DNA from: Actinomycetota bacterium
GTDB taxonomy: Bacteria; Actinomycetota; Actinomycetes; Mycobacteriales; Pseudonocardiaceae
DNA length: 64,000 bases
Reading direction: 5' to 3'
NCBI GenBank assembly: GCA_021324675.1
Contig: JAJPIR010000142.1
Coordinates: 21,846 to 85,845, forward strand
Made by a program: the position numbers and the translations under genes. Shown here piece by piece: positions 16,338 through 24,757 of the stretch (its first letter is position 1; each line of letters begins with the position of its first letter). The notes under the pieces are model-generated. The model ran no database searches, was not told the DNA's origin, and worked only from the letters and a program-made list of their open reading frames with translations.

Positions 16338-17201
16338 TCTGGCGTAATCGCGCCGGGGGCTCTGGGCTTGCTCCCACACCCGCGCTGCCAGCGCGATGAT
16401 CACAGCCCACGCGGCGCCCAACGCCCAACCGGCCAGCACGTCGCTGGGAAAGTGCACGCCCAGGTAGACCCGTGTCGCCCCGACCGTGACGATCGCCAGC
16501 AAGGCCGCGGTCCACACCAGGACCCGTCCGGCCCGTGACCCGATCACCCAACGGCTGATCATCCACGCCGAGAGCAACCACACCACCGTGGTGCCCGTGG
16601 TGTGTCCGGAGGGGAACGAGAAGCCGTGCTCACCCAGCACCGCGGTGACCCGCGGTGGGCGGTTCCTCCCCACCAGGTGCTTCACCGCAGTATTGATCAC
16701 TGCAATGCCGGCCCCGCCCAGTACCAGGATCAGGAGCGGCAGCCACGAACGCCGCCACCAGGCCAGCAGCACGCCCACCACGAGAGCTGTCACCGCCACC
16801 CCGAGGGGGCTGCCGACGTCGCTGATTGCTTCCGCCGCAGTGGTCGACCAGGGCTGGCGATGGGTGGCAAGAAAGCCCAGCACCGGACGATCGGCCACCG
16901 TGATGCCGTCACTTTCCAGCACGCTGTCCAGCACCTGCCGGAACCCCACGCCCAGCGCGAGGACCCACAGCACGCCGAGCGTCAACGTCAGCCCGGCTGC
17001 CTCTCCTGGCGCGAACCGGCGCCCCAGAAACTGCCACTGCCGCGGGTAGCGTGATTTCATCCGGGCCACAGCGGGTCGCTCGGCGAGCCACGTGAGTCCG
17101 GCCCGGATCCGTTCCGGATGTCCCACCACCCACCACGCGGCAAACCCGCACAACCCGAGCACCCCCACCAGGAGCACCCCTAGTACCCACACCCCCACCA
17201 C
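16329..17201 (-). CDS. PAP2-family membrane phosphatase
   Basis: A 290-residue integral membrane protein with the three phosphatase motifs: KHLVGRNRPP, FPSGHTTG and ATRVYLGVHFPSDVLAG. It probably dephosphorylates a lipid phosphate such as undecaprenyl or phosphatidylglycerol phosphate at the outer face of the membrane. I place the start at GTG 17201, with GAGGAG 6 bases upstream. A longer frame would begin inside the palindrome at 17247-17310 and translate it as repeated TAVCIQTA residues, which is not believable. Divergent from otsB. Confidence 0.85.
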   Translation of the reverse strand: MVGVWVLGVLLVGVLGLCGFAAWWVVGHPERIRAGLTWLAERPAVARMKSRYPRQWQFLGRRFAPGEAAGLTLTLGVLWVLALGVGFRQVLDSVLESDGITVADRPVLGFLATHRQPWSTTAAEAISDVGSPLGVAVTALVVGVLLAWWRRSWLPLLILVLGGAGIAVINTAVKHLVGRNRPPRVTAVLGEHGFSFPSGHTTGTTVVWLLSAWMISRWVIGSRAGRVLVWTAALLAIVTVGATRVYLGVHFPSDVLAGWALGAAWAVIIALAARVWEQAQSPRRDYARSA

Positions 17202-17246
17202 TGGCCGCTCCTCGCCTTCTGAATGACCCCACGTAGCGCCCCATAT

Positions 17247-17310
17247 CGCAGTCTGGATGCAGACTGCTGTTTTTAGGGCCTCAAAAACAGCAGTCTGCAT
17301 CCAGACTGCG
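17247..17310. repeat. Nested palindromic element, copy 2
   Basis: Arms 17247-17274 and 17283-17310 are perfectly complementary over 28 bases, loop AGGGCCTC. The outer GCAGTCTGGATGCAGA is the same as in copy 1 at 4935-5002. Within each arm CAGTCTG-GATG-CAGACTG is itself an inverted repeat, so each arm can fold alone. It sits in the divergent PAP2/otsB promoter region. Confidence 0.9.
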
Positions 17311-17334
17311 GAAAGGGCCGTATGATCAAGGATC

Positions 17335-18171
17335 GTGTCGGTGGGTGGGTTGCCCCATGCGTTGCGGGATGGCGACCAGTTCGAGGCACGGATGAACGGT
17401 CGCCGGCCAGCGGTATTCCTGGACTACGACGGGACGCTGACACCGATCGTGGACCGGCCGCAAGACGCTGTCATCTCCGACACCATGCGCAACACGGTGC
17501 GCCGGCTCGCGCAACGCACCACGGTTTGCGTGGTCAGCGGCCGGGATCGATCCGTGGTCGCTGAGTGGTTAGCGATTGACGGGCTGGTGGTGGCGGGCAG
17601 CCACGGCTTTGACATTGCCGGGGACATCAGGGGGCAAGCACGCGGCGGCAACGACGGCAAGCGGATCCAGCACCACGCGGTGACCGGCTTCGAAGACCTG
17701 CTGGCCACGATCACTGAGCGGCTCCGCAGCCAGCTCGCAGCGGCGCCCGGCGCAGCCGTCGAGCCCAAACGGTTCTCCGTCGCGGTGCACTACCGGCTCG
17801 TCGACGCCGCGCACCGCCCGCTGGTCACGAGGGTCGTGGACGGCTTGCTGGCGGCGTACCCCGACGAGATCAAGATCACCCCGGGCAAGATGGTCTACGA
17901 GATCCAGCCGAAGGTCGACTGGGACAAGGGCCGGGCAGTGCTGTACCTACGCCATGCCCTCGGCGTCGACGGTCCGGAGTACGTCTCACTGTATCTCGGT
18001 GACGACATCACCGACGAGGATGCTTTCCAGGCCTTGAAGCAGCCGGTCAACGGCATCGGCGTGATTGTCGCCGACATCAGCGATCCGGAAGTAGCCGGCC
18101 GGGCCACCGCGGCGGACTTCGTGCTGGGATCGATGGGGGAGGTGGAGCAGTTCCTGAACATGCTGGCCTGA
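17335..18171 (+). CDS. otsB: Trehalose-6-phosphate phosphatase
   Basis: A 278-residue HAD phosphatase. Motif I is D30-Y-D-G-T; motif II lies in VVSGRDRSVV; KPGK-like ITPGKMVYEIQPKVDWDKGRA is the substrate-binding region; motif IV is LGDDITDEDAF. Together these identify OtsB, which converts trehalose-6-phosphate to trehalose in the cytoplasm. GTG start 24 bases downstream of palindrome copy 2. Its stop overlaps or abuts the start of a ROK glucokinase, so the two are co-transcribed. No otsA is present in the window. Confidence 0.9.
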   Translation: MSVGGLPHALRDGDQFEARMNGRRPAVFLDYDGTLTPIVDRPQDAVISDTMRNTVRRLAQRTTVCVVSGRDRSVVAEWLAIDGLVVAGSHGFDIAGDIRGQARGGNDGKRIQHHAVTGFEDLLATITERLRSQLAAAPGAAVEPKRFSVAVHYRLVDAAHRPLVTRVVDGLLAAYPDEIKITPGKMVYEIQPKVDWDKGRAVLYLRHALGVDGPEYVSLYLGDDITDEDAFQALKQPVNGIGVIVADISDPEVAGRATAADFVLGSMGEVEQFLNMLA

Positions 18172-18179
18172 CCATTGGT

Positions 18180-19109
18180 GTGGACATCGGTGGCACCAAG
18201 GTCGCCGCCGGCGTCGTCGATGAGCGCGGGGCGATCCTCGCCAGCACATACCGGCACACCCCGGCCCACGACGTGCACCAGATCGAGGACGCGATCGCCG
18301 CCGTGGTAGCCGAACTCACCAGCTCCTACGAGGTGAAGGCGGTCGGTGTGGGAGCGGCCGGCTTCATCGACGCGCAGCGCGCGACGGTGATGTTCGCACC
18401 AAATCTCGCCTGGCGCGATGAGCCCCTGCAAGCGTCGCTGCAACGCCGGCTGGGGCTGACCGTAGTCGTCGAGAACGACGCCAACGCGGCCGCCTGGGCG
18501 GAGGTTCGCTTCGGCGCCGGACGTGGCAGCCAGCACGTGGTGGCACTGACCGTGGGCACCGGCATCGGCGGCGGCATTGTGATCAACGGCCAACTGGTGC
18601 GGGGCCAGTTCGGCGCGGCGGCCGAGATCGGCCACGTCACTGTCGTCCCAGACGGGCGGCCCTGCGGGTGCGGTTTACGGGGCTGCTGGGAGCAGTACGC
18701 CAGCGGCCGGGCGCTCCTGCGGGAAGCACTCGAACTGGTCCAACGCGCACCGGAGACGGCCGGTGAACTGTTGCGACTGGCTGGCGGCCAGCGCGAGTGC
18801 ATCACCGGAGAAATGATCACGCAGGCTGCGTTGGCCGGTGATGCCACAGCGTTGCGCTGCTTCGACGCGGTGGGGACATGGCTGGGGCGCGGGCTGGCGG
18901 GCCTCGCCGCGGTTCTCGATCCGGGCCTGTTCGTGATCGGCGGCGGTGTGTCCGCTGCTGGTGAGATCCTGCGCGCTCCCGCGTCGGCTGCCTTCGCGGC
19001 GTCGTTAACCGGTCACGGCTACCGGCCGATGGCAGAACTGCGGATCGCCGAACTAGGTCCGGACGCGGGCCTGGTCGGGTCTGCCGACCTAGCCCGCATC
19101 CCGCCGTAA
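18180..19109 (+). CDS. ROK-family sugar kinase, probably glucokinase
   Basis: A 309-residue ROK kinase. DIGGTK phosphate loop at the very start, ENDANAAAWAE (catalytic Asp), GTGIGGGIV, and the zinc signature GHVTVVPDGRPCGCGLRGCWEQ. The GTG at 18180 leaves no residues before the phosphate loop. Family members usually have LTIGVDIGGTK, and exactly that is encoded if translation begins at a CTG at 18168 overlapping the otsB stop (CTGA). A CTG start is therefore plausible. Coupling with otsB suggests handling of glucose released from trehalose, though substrate specificity cannot be read from the sequence. Confidence 0.88.
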   Translation: MDIGGTKVAAGVVDERGAILASTYRHTPAHDVHQIEDAIAAVVAELTSSYEVKAVGVGAAGFIDAQRATVMFAPNLAWRDEPLQASLQRRLGLTVVVENDANAAAWAEVRFGAGRGSQHVVALTVGTGIGGGIVINGQLVRGQFGAAAEIGHVTVVPDGRPCGCGLRGCWEQYASGRALLREALELVQRAPETAGELLRLAGGQRECITGEMITQAALAGDATALRCFDAVGTWLGRGLAGLAAVLDPGLFVIGGGVSAAGEILRAPASAAFAASLTGHGYRPMAELRIAELGPDAGLVGSADLARIPP

Positions 19110-19125
19110 CGAGCCGTTGCTGCTC

Positions 19126-20001
19126 TCATGCATTCATGGTGTGTGCCATGCGTCGTAGCCGGGCGATGCGCTGTGCCGTATCTGGGTGGGTGGAGAACAT
19201 CCGCATCATGGCCCGCCTCGAGAACGGATTGGCGATCATCAACGAGCTCACCGGTCCGGCGCTGGCTCCAGCCTCCAGCGGCCTGGCGTACGTCGCACGC
19301 TCGATCTTGGCCAAGGCTGCCGCGAGCGCCAGCGGGTCCCCGGTTGCCTGAGCTCCCGAAGCGTCCGCAGCGTACTCCCGCGACCGGCTGATCGCGGCCT
19401 GGATCAACCCCGCGGCCAGCGGTCCCAGCAGGGCCAGCAGAACAATTTCCAGGAAACCGGGACCAGCGTCGTCTTCACTGCCGTGGACACCGAACAAGGC
19501 GCCCAGTTGCGCCAGGTTTACCAGGATCATGATCATGCTGGCCAGGCCGGCGGCGACCGAGGCAATGAGAATGTCACGATTGCCTACATGGCTGATTTCG
19601 TGGCCCAGGACACCGCGCAGCTCCCGCTCGTTGAGCAGCTCAAGAATGCCTGTGGTGACACAGACCGCCGCGTGCGAGGGGTTGCGACCGGTGGCGAATG
19701 CGTTGGGCGTCACCGACGGGCTGATGTACACCCTCGGCATGGGCAGGCCCTGGCCCGCAGCCAGCTCAGCAACCATCGCGTACAGCCGGGGTGCCTGCTG
19801 CGGACCCACCTCCTGCGCGCGCATCGCCCGCAAGGCGAGCCGGTCTGAGTAAAAGTACGACACCCCATTCATTCCGAGCGCCACAACGCCCGCGATCAGC
19901 AGTCCTGTGGTGCCGCCCAGCGCCTGCCCGATCAGCAGGATCAACGCGGACAGCCCGCCGAGCAGCAGCGCGGTCTTCAGGCCGTTACCCAGCCTCGACA
20001 T
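19126..20001 (-). CDS. htpX: HtpX membrane zinc metalloprotease
   Basis: A 291-residue M48B protease. Two N-terminal membrane helices (ALLLGGLSALILLIG, GLLIAGVVALGMNGV) are followed by LPMPRVYISPSVTPNAFATGR, the zinc motif H134-E-I-S-H138 and a second pair of hydrophobic helices. SREYAADASG gives the third zinc ligand Glu. HtpX degrades misfolded membrane proteins. GGAGGA lies just upstream of the ATG. A small gene with its own start lies 36 bases upstream on the same strand. Confidence 0.93.
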   Translation of the reverse strand: MSRLGNGLKTALLLGGLSALILLIGQALGGTTGLLIAGVVALGMNGVSYFYSDRLALRAMRAQEVGPQQAPRLYAMVAELAAGQGLPMPRVYISPSVTPNAFATGRNPSHAAVCVTTGILELLNERELRGVLGHEISHVGNRDILIASVAAGLASMIMILVNLAQLGALFGVHGSEDDAGPGFLEIVLLALLGPLAAGLIQAAISRSREYAADASGAQATGDPLALAAALAKIERATYARPLEAGASAGPVSSLMIANPFSRRAMMRMFSTHPDTAQRIARLRRMAHTMNA

Positions 20002-20037
20002 ATCCTCCTCCGCACCATGCGACCACCCATCGAGTGA

Positions 20038-20184
20038 TCAACGTTTCCTCATCAAGCGGGCCCGCAGGTCTTCGATCTTGCGACGAGTGTTGGGGTCCCG
20101 GGCGAGCTGCTGGGCGCGCTCAGCAAGCCGCCGCCCTTGCGGACTCCGGGCCAGCCGGGTGATGCGGTCAATCAACGACGCCAT
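20038..20184 (-). CDS. Small basic helical protein (48 aa)
   Basis: MASLIDRITRLARSPQGRRL continues as AERAQQLARDPNTRRKIEDLRARLMRKR, strongly basic, all helix-forming and with heptad-like spacing of Leu/Ile. The ATG at 20184 is preceded by GAAAGG about 8 bases upstream. Placed between the PucR regulator and htpX on the same strand. It looks like the small conserved helical proteins common in Pseudonocardiales; no function is known to me. Confidence 0.7.
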   Translation of the reverse strand: MASLIDRITRLARSPQGRRLAERAQQLARDPNTRRKIEDLRARLMRKR

Positions 20185-20272
20185 GGCGTGACCTTTCCCT
20201 CGCTCTGTTCGGATGACGCTGCGCAACCCGCCAAGACCAGTCTGACTGCATGAAGTACCCATCGCTCGCGCA

Positions 20273-21526
20273 TTACCGGCGATAATTCGCCCGGCTTCCT
20301 TGCCGGGATTCGGCAAGGAACTCGTTATCGCGCGGCCAGCCGAGTGCCCGCGCACCGAGAACAGCGGTATGCAGCGTGTAGCGGTGGCTGGGATTGCCCA
20401 GGCGCAAGCCGGTGAGGGCAGCAATGCGGTCGAGGCGGTAGGTGACGGCACGCACTGACAGGTGCAGCAGCCGAGCGGTGCGAGTGGTATTTCCCCCGGT
20501 GTCGAAGTAAGCCTCGAGGGTCTCCAGCAGGGGTTCGGCCCCGCCGCGGGCCTGCCGCAGCGGGGTGAGCACGGTGTCGATGAGATCACACAGGGCGGCG
20601 CGGTCGCGCAGCAGCACCTGGTACACCAGCAGGTCCTCGGCTTTCACCACAGGCTCGGACAGCTGCAGTCGCTCTGCGAGGGCCAACGCATCACGCGCTT
20701 CGGCGAACGAGCGAGCCACCCCTGAGGGTCCAGGATGGCTGCGCCCCAGCGCGAGCCATACCTTCTCCTCCCTGCGGTCGCCGGAAGTCAGAGCGCGGCG
20801 CGCCGCGGCGAGTGTGGCGTCCAGGGTCGGCGCAGGCAGCGCTGGCAACACGATGACGAGCTCGCCGTCCCGGGTAGTGATCAACGCCTCGAAGGCCCCG
20901 AGGGGCGCGGTGACCGCGGCGGCTACCTCGGTGAGTAGTGGGCTGGCCTCCTGGAAGGCAACCACGGTGCGGGCAAGCAGTACCGCATGTTCCCCCGCCA
21001 GCTGCAAGCCGTAGGACTGCGCGCGTACCAGCAGGCTGGCCGGATCGGCGGTGCCGGCCAGCAGGTCGTCGACGAACTCGCGGCGCAGCGCCTCCTCGCG
21101 GCGCACCACAGCACGCCGGGCGGCGGCGTAGCCCTCGGCTAGAGCGGCGACGACGTCGTCACATGCCCGCAACACCCGATGCCCAGCCGCACGGACTGCG
21201 GTGGCGTCCGCGCTGGCGACTGCTGGCAGCAGGGGCCACGCTCGCCACGCGGCGGACAGGTAGAGATCCACCAGCGCCCGCAGTACGACGCCCTGCTCCG
21301 CCGCACGCGCCCCGAGCGCCACAAATATGGCGTTGGTGTGGCGATCCCAGCGGTGTTCCCGGCCAGGAGCGGCAAGCCGATCCAAGAAGTCGCCAAGCAG
21401 TTCCGGATCTACCCCGCCGGCGTCGGCAGCCGCCGCTCGGGCTACGGCAAGGGCCCAATCTTGCGGGGATTGGGCAAGAGGAGACTCTGAGGTCGGCGAT
21501 TTTCGCCCTCGTCGTTGCCCACCCAT
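20273..21526 (-). CDS. PucR-family transcriptional regulator
   Basis: A ~417-residue regulator. The middle part (GELVIVLPALP, WLALGRSHPGPSGVARSFAEARDALALAERL) is the GGDEF-derived domain found in PucR/CdaR proteins. The C-terminus is the PucR helix-turn-helix: LLETLEAYFDTGGNTTRTARLLHLSVRAVTYRLDRI with ALTGLRLGNP. The N-terminal 130 residues are helical, as in actinobacterial members. Start set at ATG 21526; upstream frames are open but Pro/Arg-rich and unlike coding sequence. Divergent from the gene at 21743. The ligand is unknown. Confidence 0.85.
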   Translation of the reverse strand: MGGQRRGRKSPTSESPLAQSPQDWALAVARAAAADAGGVDPELLGDFLDRLAAPGREHRWDRHTNAIFVALGARAAEQGVVLRALVDLYLSAAWRAWPLLPAVASADATAVRAAGHRVLRACDDVVAALAEGYAAARRAVVRREEALRREFVDDLLAGTADPASLLVRAQSYGLQLAGEHAVLLARTVVAFQEASPLLTEVAAAVTAPLGAFEALITTRDGELVIVLPALPAPTLDATLAAARRALTSGDRREEKVWLALGRSHPGPSGVARSFAEARDALALAERLQLSEPVVKAEDLLVYQVLLRDRAALCDLIDTVLTPLRQARGGAEPLLETLEAYFDTGGNTTRTARLLHLSVRAVTYRLDRIAALTGLRLGNPSHRYTLHTAVLGARALGWPRDNEFLAESRQGSRANYRR

Positions 21527-21742
21527 TCCCCAATCGTGGCAGAACGACCAATGTTCACGCGGTGTCTTCATTGCCGATGTTCGGCAGGACAATCGCCTCG
21601 TGTTGGCTGGCAATGCCCCTGACCTGCCCGCCAGGGGCGGGCATTGTTGCCATGTTTGGAGATTCGGCGTGCTGCTTGCCTCATCGCCAGGCATCGCGCC
21701 GCAGTGCGCCAAGATGGCGACTGGGGGCGGAGAAGGGGACCT

Positions 21743-22318
21743 ATGACGAGGTACGTCCCACCACAATCCCGGCCCCGCGCCGGGTCCCGTGGGGTCCATA
21801 ACATCACTGCCAGTAACGCACTCGCCAAGACGCGCAGTTTCCGGAGCTCACTCAGTCGTTCCCCCGCTGGGGTGGCACAACCGGCGACGGTCCTTACCGC
21901 ATCCTGGTGCTGTTCGGTCGGCAGCACCTGGGCCCTACTGCTGTGCGAGCACGACCTTCCCCTCCGAGCCGCTCCGAACGAGTGGATCAGTTCGGGGGTG
22001 CCCATCACAGAGCCGGCCCCGGACTCGCTGGCCGACGAACTGCTCGCACAACACGGCTACCGGCTGTTTTATGACCCCGACACTTCTCAACGTGCCCGCA
22101 GCGTGCGCCGGATTGGTTTCGTCTCGCGCGATGCTGAGCTGATCTCGTTAGCCGAAATGATCCGGGCCCAACCCCTTGGGCAGCTCGAGCATCCGCTAGC
22201 CCTGGCCGCCCGCTGGGCCGTAGCCGGGTTCTCGCCCCCAACCGCGATGAATTGGATCAAATCGGGCATCCTGTCTCCGCCGGCCCTGCATGGTCCGACC
22301 CCGCATGGTTCGACATAG
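21743..22318 (+). CDS. Hypothetical protein with A-x-x-W helix motifs
   Basis: A 191-residue protein, not recognised. The first ~70 residues are Ser/Arg-rich. The C-terminal 100 residues look folded: DSLADELLAQHGYRLFYDP, RRIGFVSRDAELISLAEMIRA, then AARWAVAGFSPPTAMNWIKSGI. The last element resembles the AxxWxxxGFxPxxAxxWxxxGx helix repeats seen in some actinobacterial proteins. ATG at 21743 has GGAGAAGGGG upstream, which favours a real gene. Divergent from the PucR gene. Confidence 0.55.
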   Translation: MTRYVPPQSRPRAGSRGVHNITASNALAKTRSFRSSLSRSPAGVAQPATVLTASWCCSVGSTWALLLCEHDLPLRAAPNEWISSGVPITEPAPDSLADELLAQHGYRLFYDPDTSQRARSVRRIGFVSRDAELISLAEMIRAQPLGQLEHPLALAARWAVAGFSPPTAMNWIKSGILSPPALHGPTPHGST

Positions 22319-22491
22319 CTGAACCACTAATGGCGCGGGCGCTGTAGCGCCCTACAGGTGACCTGCCAGCGGAACCTGCATCCCGCCGGAGCGTGGTCGC
22401 TTGCCGCTTGCCCCGCATTGCGCGCACCATGGCGGGTGAGCAAGGCGCGCTCCCCCGCGCTCGGTGACCACGAATCGAGCAGGGAGCAGGC

Positions 22492-22806
22492 GTGACGCTC
22501 GGTTGGATCGGCGCCCACGGTGGCGAAGGCATCACCGGTGGGCAGGCGGTGCGTGCCCGGGCGGTGTGGATTGACCTTGACCTGGCGTTCCCGCTGCCGG
22601 CAGGGCACCGCCGACGGGTTGTTGCCGACGGGCTGGTTCTCAGCGGCCGGGTACCCGGCATGCTCAAGCGCTGGATCCGTGGTTCCCGCGGCGAATGGTA
22701 CGGGCTGGTGTGGGTGCCGCTGCGCGACGGAGCCGGGGACATCCGGTTCACCCTTGACGACCAGTTGGTACCCGCGGCTGCGCTGCGGCCACGCCCGGCT
22801 TCATAG
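22492..22806 (+). CDS. Hypothetical small protein (104 aa)
   Basis: Not recognised. Beta-rich: RARAVWIDLDLAFPLPAGHRRRVVADGLVLSGRVPGMLKRWIRG, then GEWYGLVWVPLRDGAGDIRF and DDQLVPAAALRP. The final DxQLVPAxALRPR resembles short small-barrel proteins that sit beside stress genes in actinobacteria. GTG start with an AGGGAG-like site. Single gene, co-directional with the disordered protein that follows. Confidence 0.6.
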   Translation: MTLGWIGAHGGEGITGGQAVRARAVWIDLDLAFPLPAGHRRRVVADGLVLSGRVPGMLKRWIRGSRGEWYGLVWVPLRDGAGDIRFTLDDQLVPAAALRPRPAS

Positions 22807-22949
22807 CAGCAAAAGATAGACGCAAGTTTGTTACACGCGTCTACCGGGTAACTCTAACACGAGCCATCAAGCCGACTTGCCTTGGTGGTCGCGGTGAAGT
22901 CGACCGGCGGCTTCCGAGCCCACCAAAGTCGATGGAAGGAGCCCAACCA

Positions 22950-23366
22950 ATGACGCAGCAAGGTCAGGGTGTATCGAATACTCCCTACCCGCGGGAGCCC
23001 AGCCTCGGCGGGGGCCAGCAGGACCCCGGCGGCGACCGAGACCTGCCTCCCTACGAGGATCGCCAGAAGGAAGGCGCGGGTACCGACCAAGAAGCGTTGC
23101 TGCGCGAGCGTGGCGGCGTACCTGGTCATGAGGCCGGCCCACGAGATGTCTCGGATGCTGAGAGTGGGGGCATGACAGACACCGATATGGCCCCAAAGGG
23201 CCCGCAGGGTGTGGGACAGTCCCCCAGCACGTCTGGCGAGGACTACGGGCGCAGCATGTCCGAAGCGGGGCACACCGCAGACCGGTTCGAAGGCGGAATC
23301 GCCGACAGCACGACTAACGTTGACCCGGATAGTCCCAAGATGCGGACCGGTGACCAGGGCGGCTGA
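22950..23366 (+). CDS. Small disordered protein, paralogue of 2053-2454
   Basis: A 138-residue acidic, Gly/Pro/Asp-rich protein with no hydrophobic core. It shares PREP, PPYEDRQ, GPRDVSDAESGG, DTDMAPKGPQGVGQS, YGRSMSEA and DPDSP with the protein at 2053-2454, in the same order. The true ATG is 22950, 9-10 bases after AAGGAG; an earlier in-frame ATG at 22932 overlaps that site. A hairpin follows at 23402-23425. Function unknown. Confidence 0.75.
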   Translation: MTQQGQGVSNTPYPREPSLGGGQQDPGGDRDLPPYEDRQKEGAGTDQEALLRERGGVPGHEAGPRDVSDAESGGMTDTDMAPKGPQGVGQSPSTSGEDYGRSMSEAGHTADRFEGGIADSTTNVDPDSPKMRTGDQGG

Positions 23367-23401
23367 TCGCCTCAGGTATCTCATAGCTCCATCAAGTGTC
23401 G

Positions 23402-23425
23402 CGCCCCGGCCTATTGGCCGGGGCG
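23402..23425. terminator. Strong hairpin between convergent genes
   Basis: CGCCCCGGCC (23402-23411) and GGCCGGGGCG (23416-23425), perfect 10-bp stem, TATT loop, between the disordered-protein gene (+) and the DUF4235 gene (-). Confidence 0.75.
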
Positions 23426-23452
23426 ACGGCCTGTTCGGGCTGTTCAGGACTG

Positions 23453-23734
23453 TTAGCCGCGCAGGCTGTGCCCGGTCAGCCGCTGGTAGCCCTGGCTGGT
23501 GATCCGGCTCAAGCCGGCTTTGACCAAACCGAAGACCGCTCCCTGCAGCGCGGCGACAAGCAATATTTCACGGACGTCGCGGTCCAGCGCAGTCGGTTCG
23601 GGCACCTCATCCTCATCAGAGACGACCCGCCACAGGCGGCTGAATACCGCCCCGGCGATCGCGCCGCCGAGTAGGCCAGTGGCGAAGCCCAGGAGTTTGG
23701 GAGTGAGGTCCTGCAGCGAGTTCACCGAGTTCAC
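23453..23734 (-). CDS. DUF4235 membrane protein
   Basis: A 93-residue protein with two hydrophobic stretches (LLGFATGLLGGAIAGAVFSRLW and EILLVAALQGAVFGLVKAGLSRI) joined by an acidic loop, the DUF4235 pattern. The GTG start at 23734 overlaps the DUF3618 stop (GTGA), so the gene is translationally coupled. Third gene of the holin-like - DUF3618 - DUF4235 operon, a common actinobacterial trio of envelope proteins of unknown role. Confidence 0.8.
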   Translation of the reverse strand: MNSVNSLQDLTPKLLGFATGLLGGAIAGAVFSRLWRVVSDEDEVPEPTALDRDVREILLVAALQGAVFGLVKAGLSRITSQGYQRLTGHSLRG

Positions 23735-24216
23735 GAGGTACGCACCCGCCGCACGATGACGGTAATCACGATCAGCCCGACCGCGACGCAGGCTACCTTG
23801 GCCCACCGCTCCGTCGATATGTCATCGGCTGTCCGTCGAACACGCTCGGTTGCGCCGGTAAGCTGCTCGCGCCAGTTATTACCGCGGCTGAGCACCTGAT
23901 CGAGCAGCTCATTGCCCCGCGTCACCGCCTGGGTTCTCAGCTCCTCCCACAATTCGGCAACCTGGGCGGTCATGTCCGTGCCGCGCTCGACAGCCTGGTC
24001 GCTCAGCACCATGCCTCGCTCGATGGCGCGTCCGGTTAATTCGGTACCGCGATCGATGGCCTGCTCGGTCAGCTCGGCTCCCCGTTCCCTGGCCCGAGCC
24101 GGCAGGTCAGCCTTGTGCACCAAGGCTTCCACCGTCTCCCCGAGATCGCCGCGCAACTCCTCGATTTCTCTCTGAAGTTGCTCTTCTTCAAGGCTGGGTC
24201 GCTCGCTGCTGCTCAT
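23731..24216 (-). CDS. DUF3618 protein
   Basis: A 161-residue protein. The N-terminal EEEQLQREIEELRGDLGETVEAL is the DUF3618 helix. The middle is an amphipathic repeat (RGxELTxxAIxRGTxLTxxAV, about 11 residues per turn set) that may lie on a membrane. The C-terminal AKVACVAVGLIVITVIVRRV is a single membrane anchor. Start and stop overlap both neighbours by 4 bases (ATGA, GTGA), showing a tight operon. Confidence 0.85.
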   Translation of the reverse strand: MSSSERPSLEEEQLQREIEELRGDLGETVEALVHKADLPARARERGAELTEQAIDRGTELTGRAIERGMVLSDQAVERGTDMTAQVAELWEELRTQAVTRGNELLDQVLSRGNNWREQLTGATERVRRTADDISTERWAKVACVAVGLIVITVIVRRVRTS

Positions 24217-24629
24217 CGGTGCACGCTCTCTTTCACCGTTTGGATATCCCGCTTGGTGTTCTGCATGGCGCGCTCAGGCACCGGCGGCGCCGACTGGCGC
24301 ACCTGAGTAATGCCCAACGCCGAGACAATCCCGGCCAGCACCAGCAGGATCACGCCGATGATCAGCGCGGCCAGCCACGCGGACAGCACCGTGGCCAGTC
24401 CGAGTACGGCCGCCGCGGCCAGCACTCCGAGACCGAGCAAGGCCAGTACCGCGCCGACTCCGCCTATCCCCACCCCGATACCAGCCTGGGTGCCCTTACG
24501 CTTCAGCTCGGCGGTAGCCAACGCCATCTCATCTCGCACCAGGGCCGAAACCTGGGCAGATAGCCGTTCTACCAGCTCGCTGACCGAAGCGTTTGCCTGG
24601 GTTCCGGGCCCCTGTTCCTGGGTCGTCAT
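24213..24629 (-). CDS. Phage holin-like superfamily membrane protein (DUF1469)
   Basis: A 138-residue protein. SVSELVERLSAQVSALVRDEMALATAELKRKG is the amphipathic start typical of the family, followed by two membrane helices (GAVLALLGLGVLAAAAVLGLATVL, ALIIGVILLVLAGIVSALG) and a basic tail. Annotated as phage holin-like by fold, but found as a housekeeping envelope gene in actinobacteria, not a lysis gene. ATG 24629 has AGGAGAAGG upstream. First gene of the operon with DUF3618 and DUF4235. Confidence 0.83.
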   Translation of the reverse strand: MTTQEQGPGTQANASVSELVERLSAQVSALVRDEMALATAELKRKGTQAGIGVGIGGVGAVLALLGLGVLAAAAVLGLATVLSAWLAALIIGVILLVLAGIVSALGITQVRQSAPPVPERAMQNTKRDIQTVKESVHR

Positions 24630-24757
24630 AACCTTCTCCTTCGCCACGAGCGTCTGACGTGGACATACCCGGCATCGGACCGGTTTACCCATCGCGCGGG
24701 TGTCACACAGAATGGGTTTTCCGCACGCGGCGCTTGGCGCCCATATCGAGGTGGCAA

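Noticed and set aside
17202..17300. Longer N-terminus of the PAP2 phosphatase
   Set aside because: It would translate the palindromic element (TAVCIQTA repeats). A GTG with a good ribosome site lies downstream of it.
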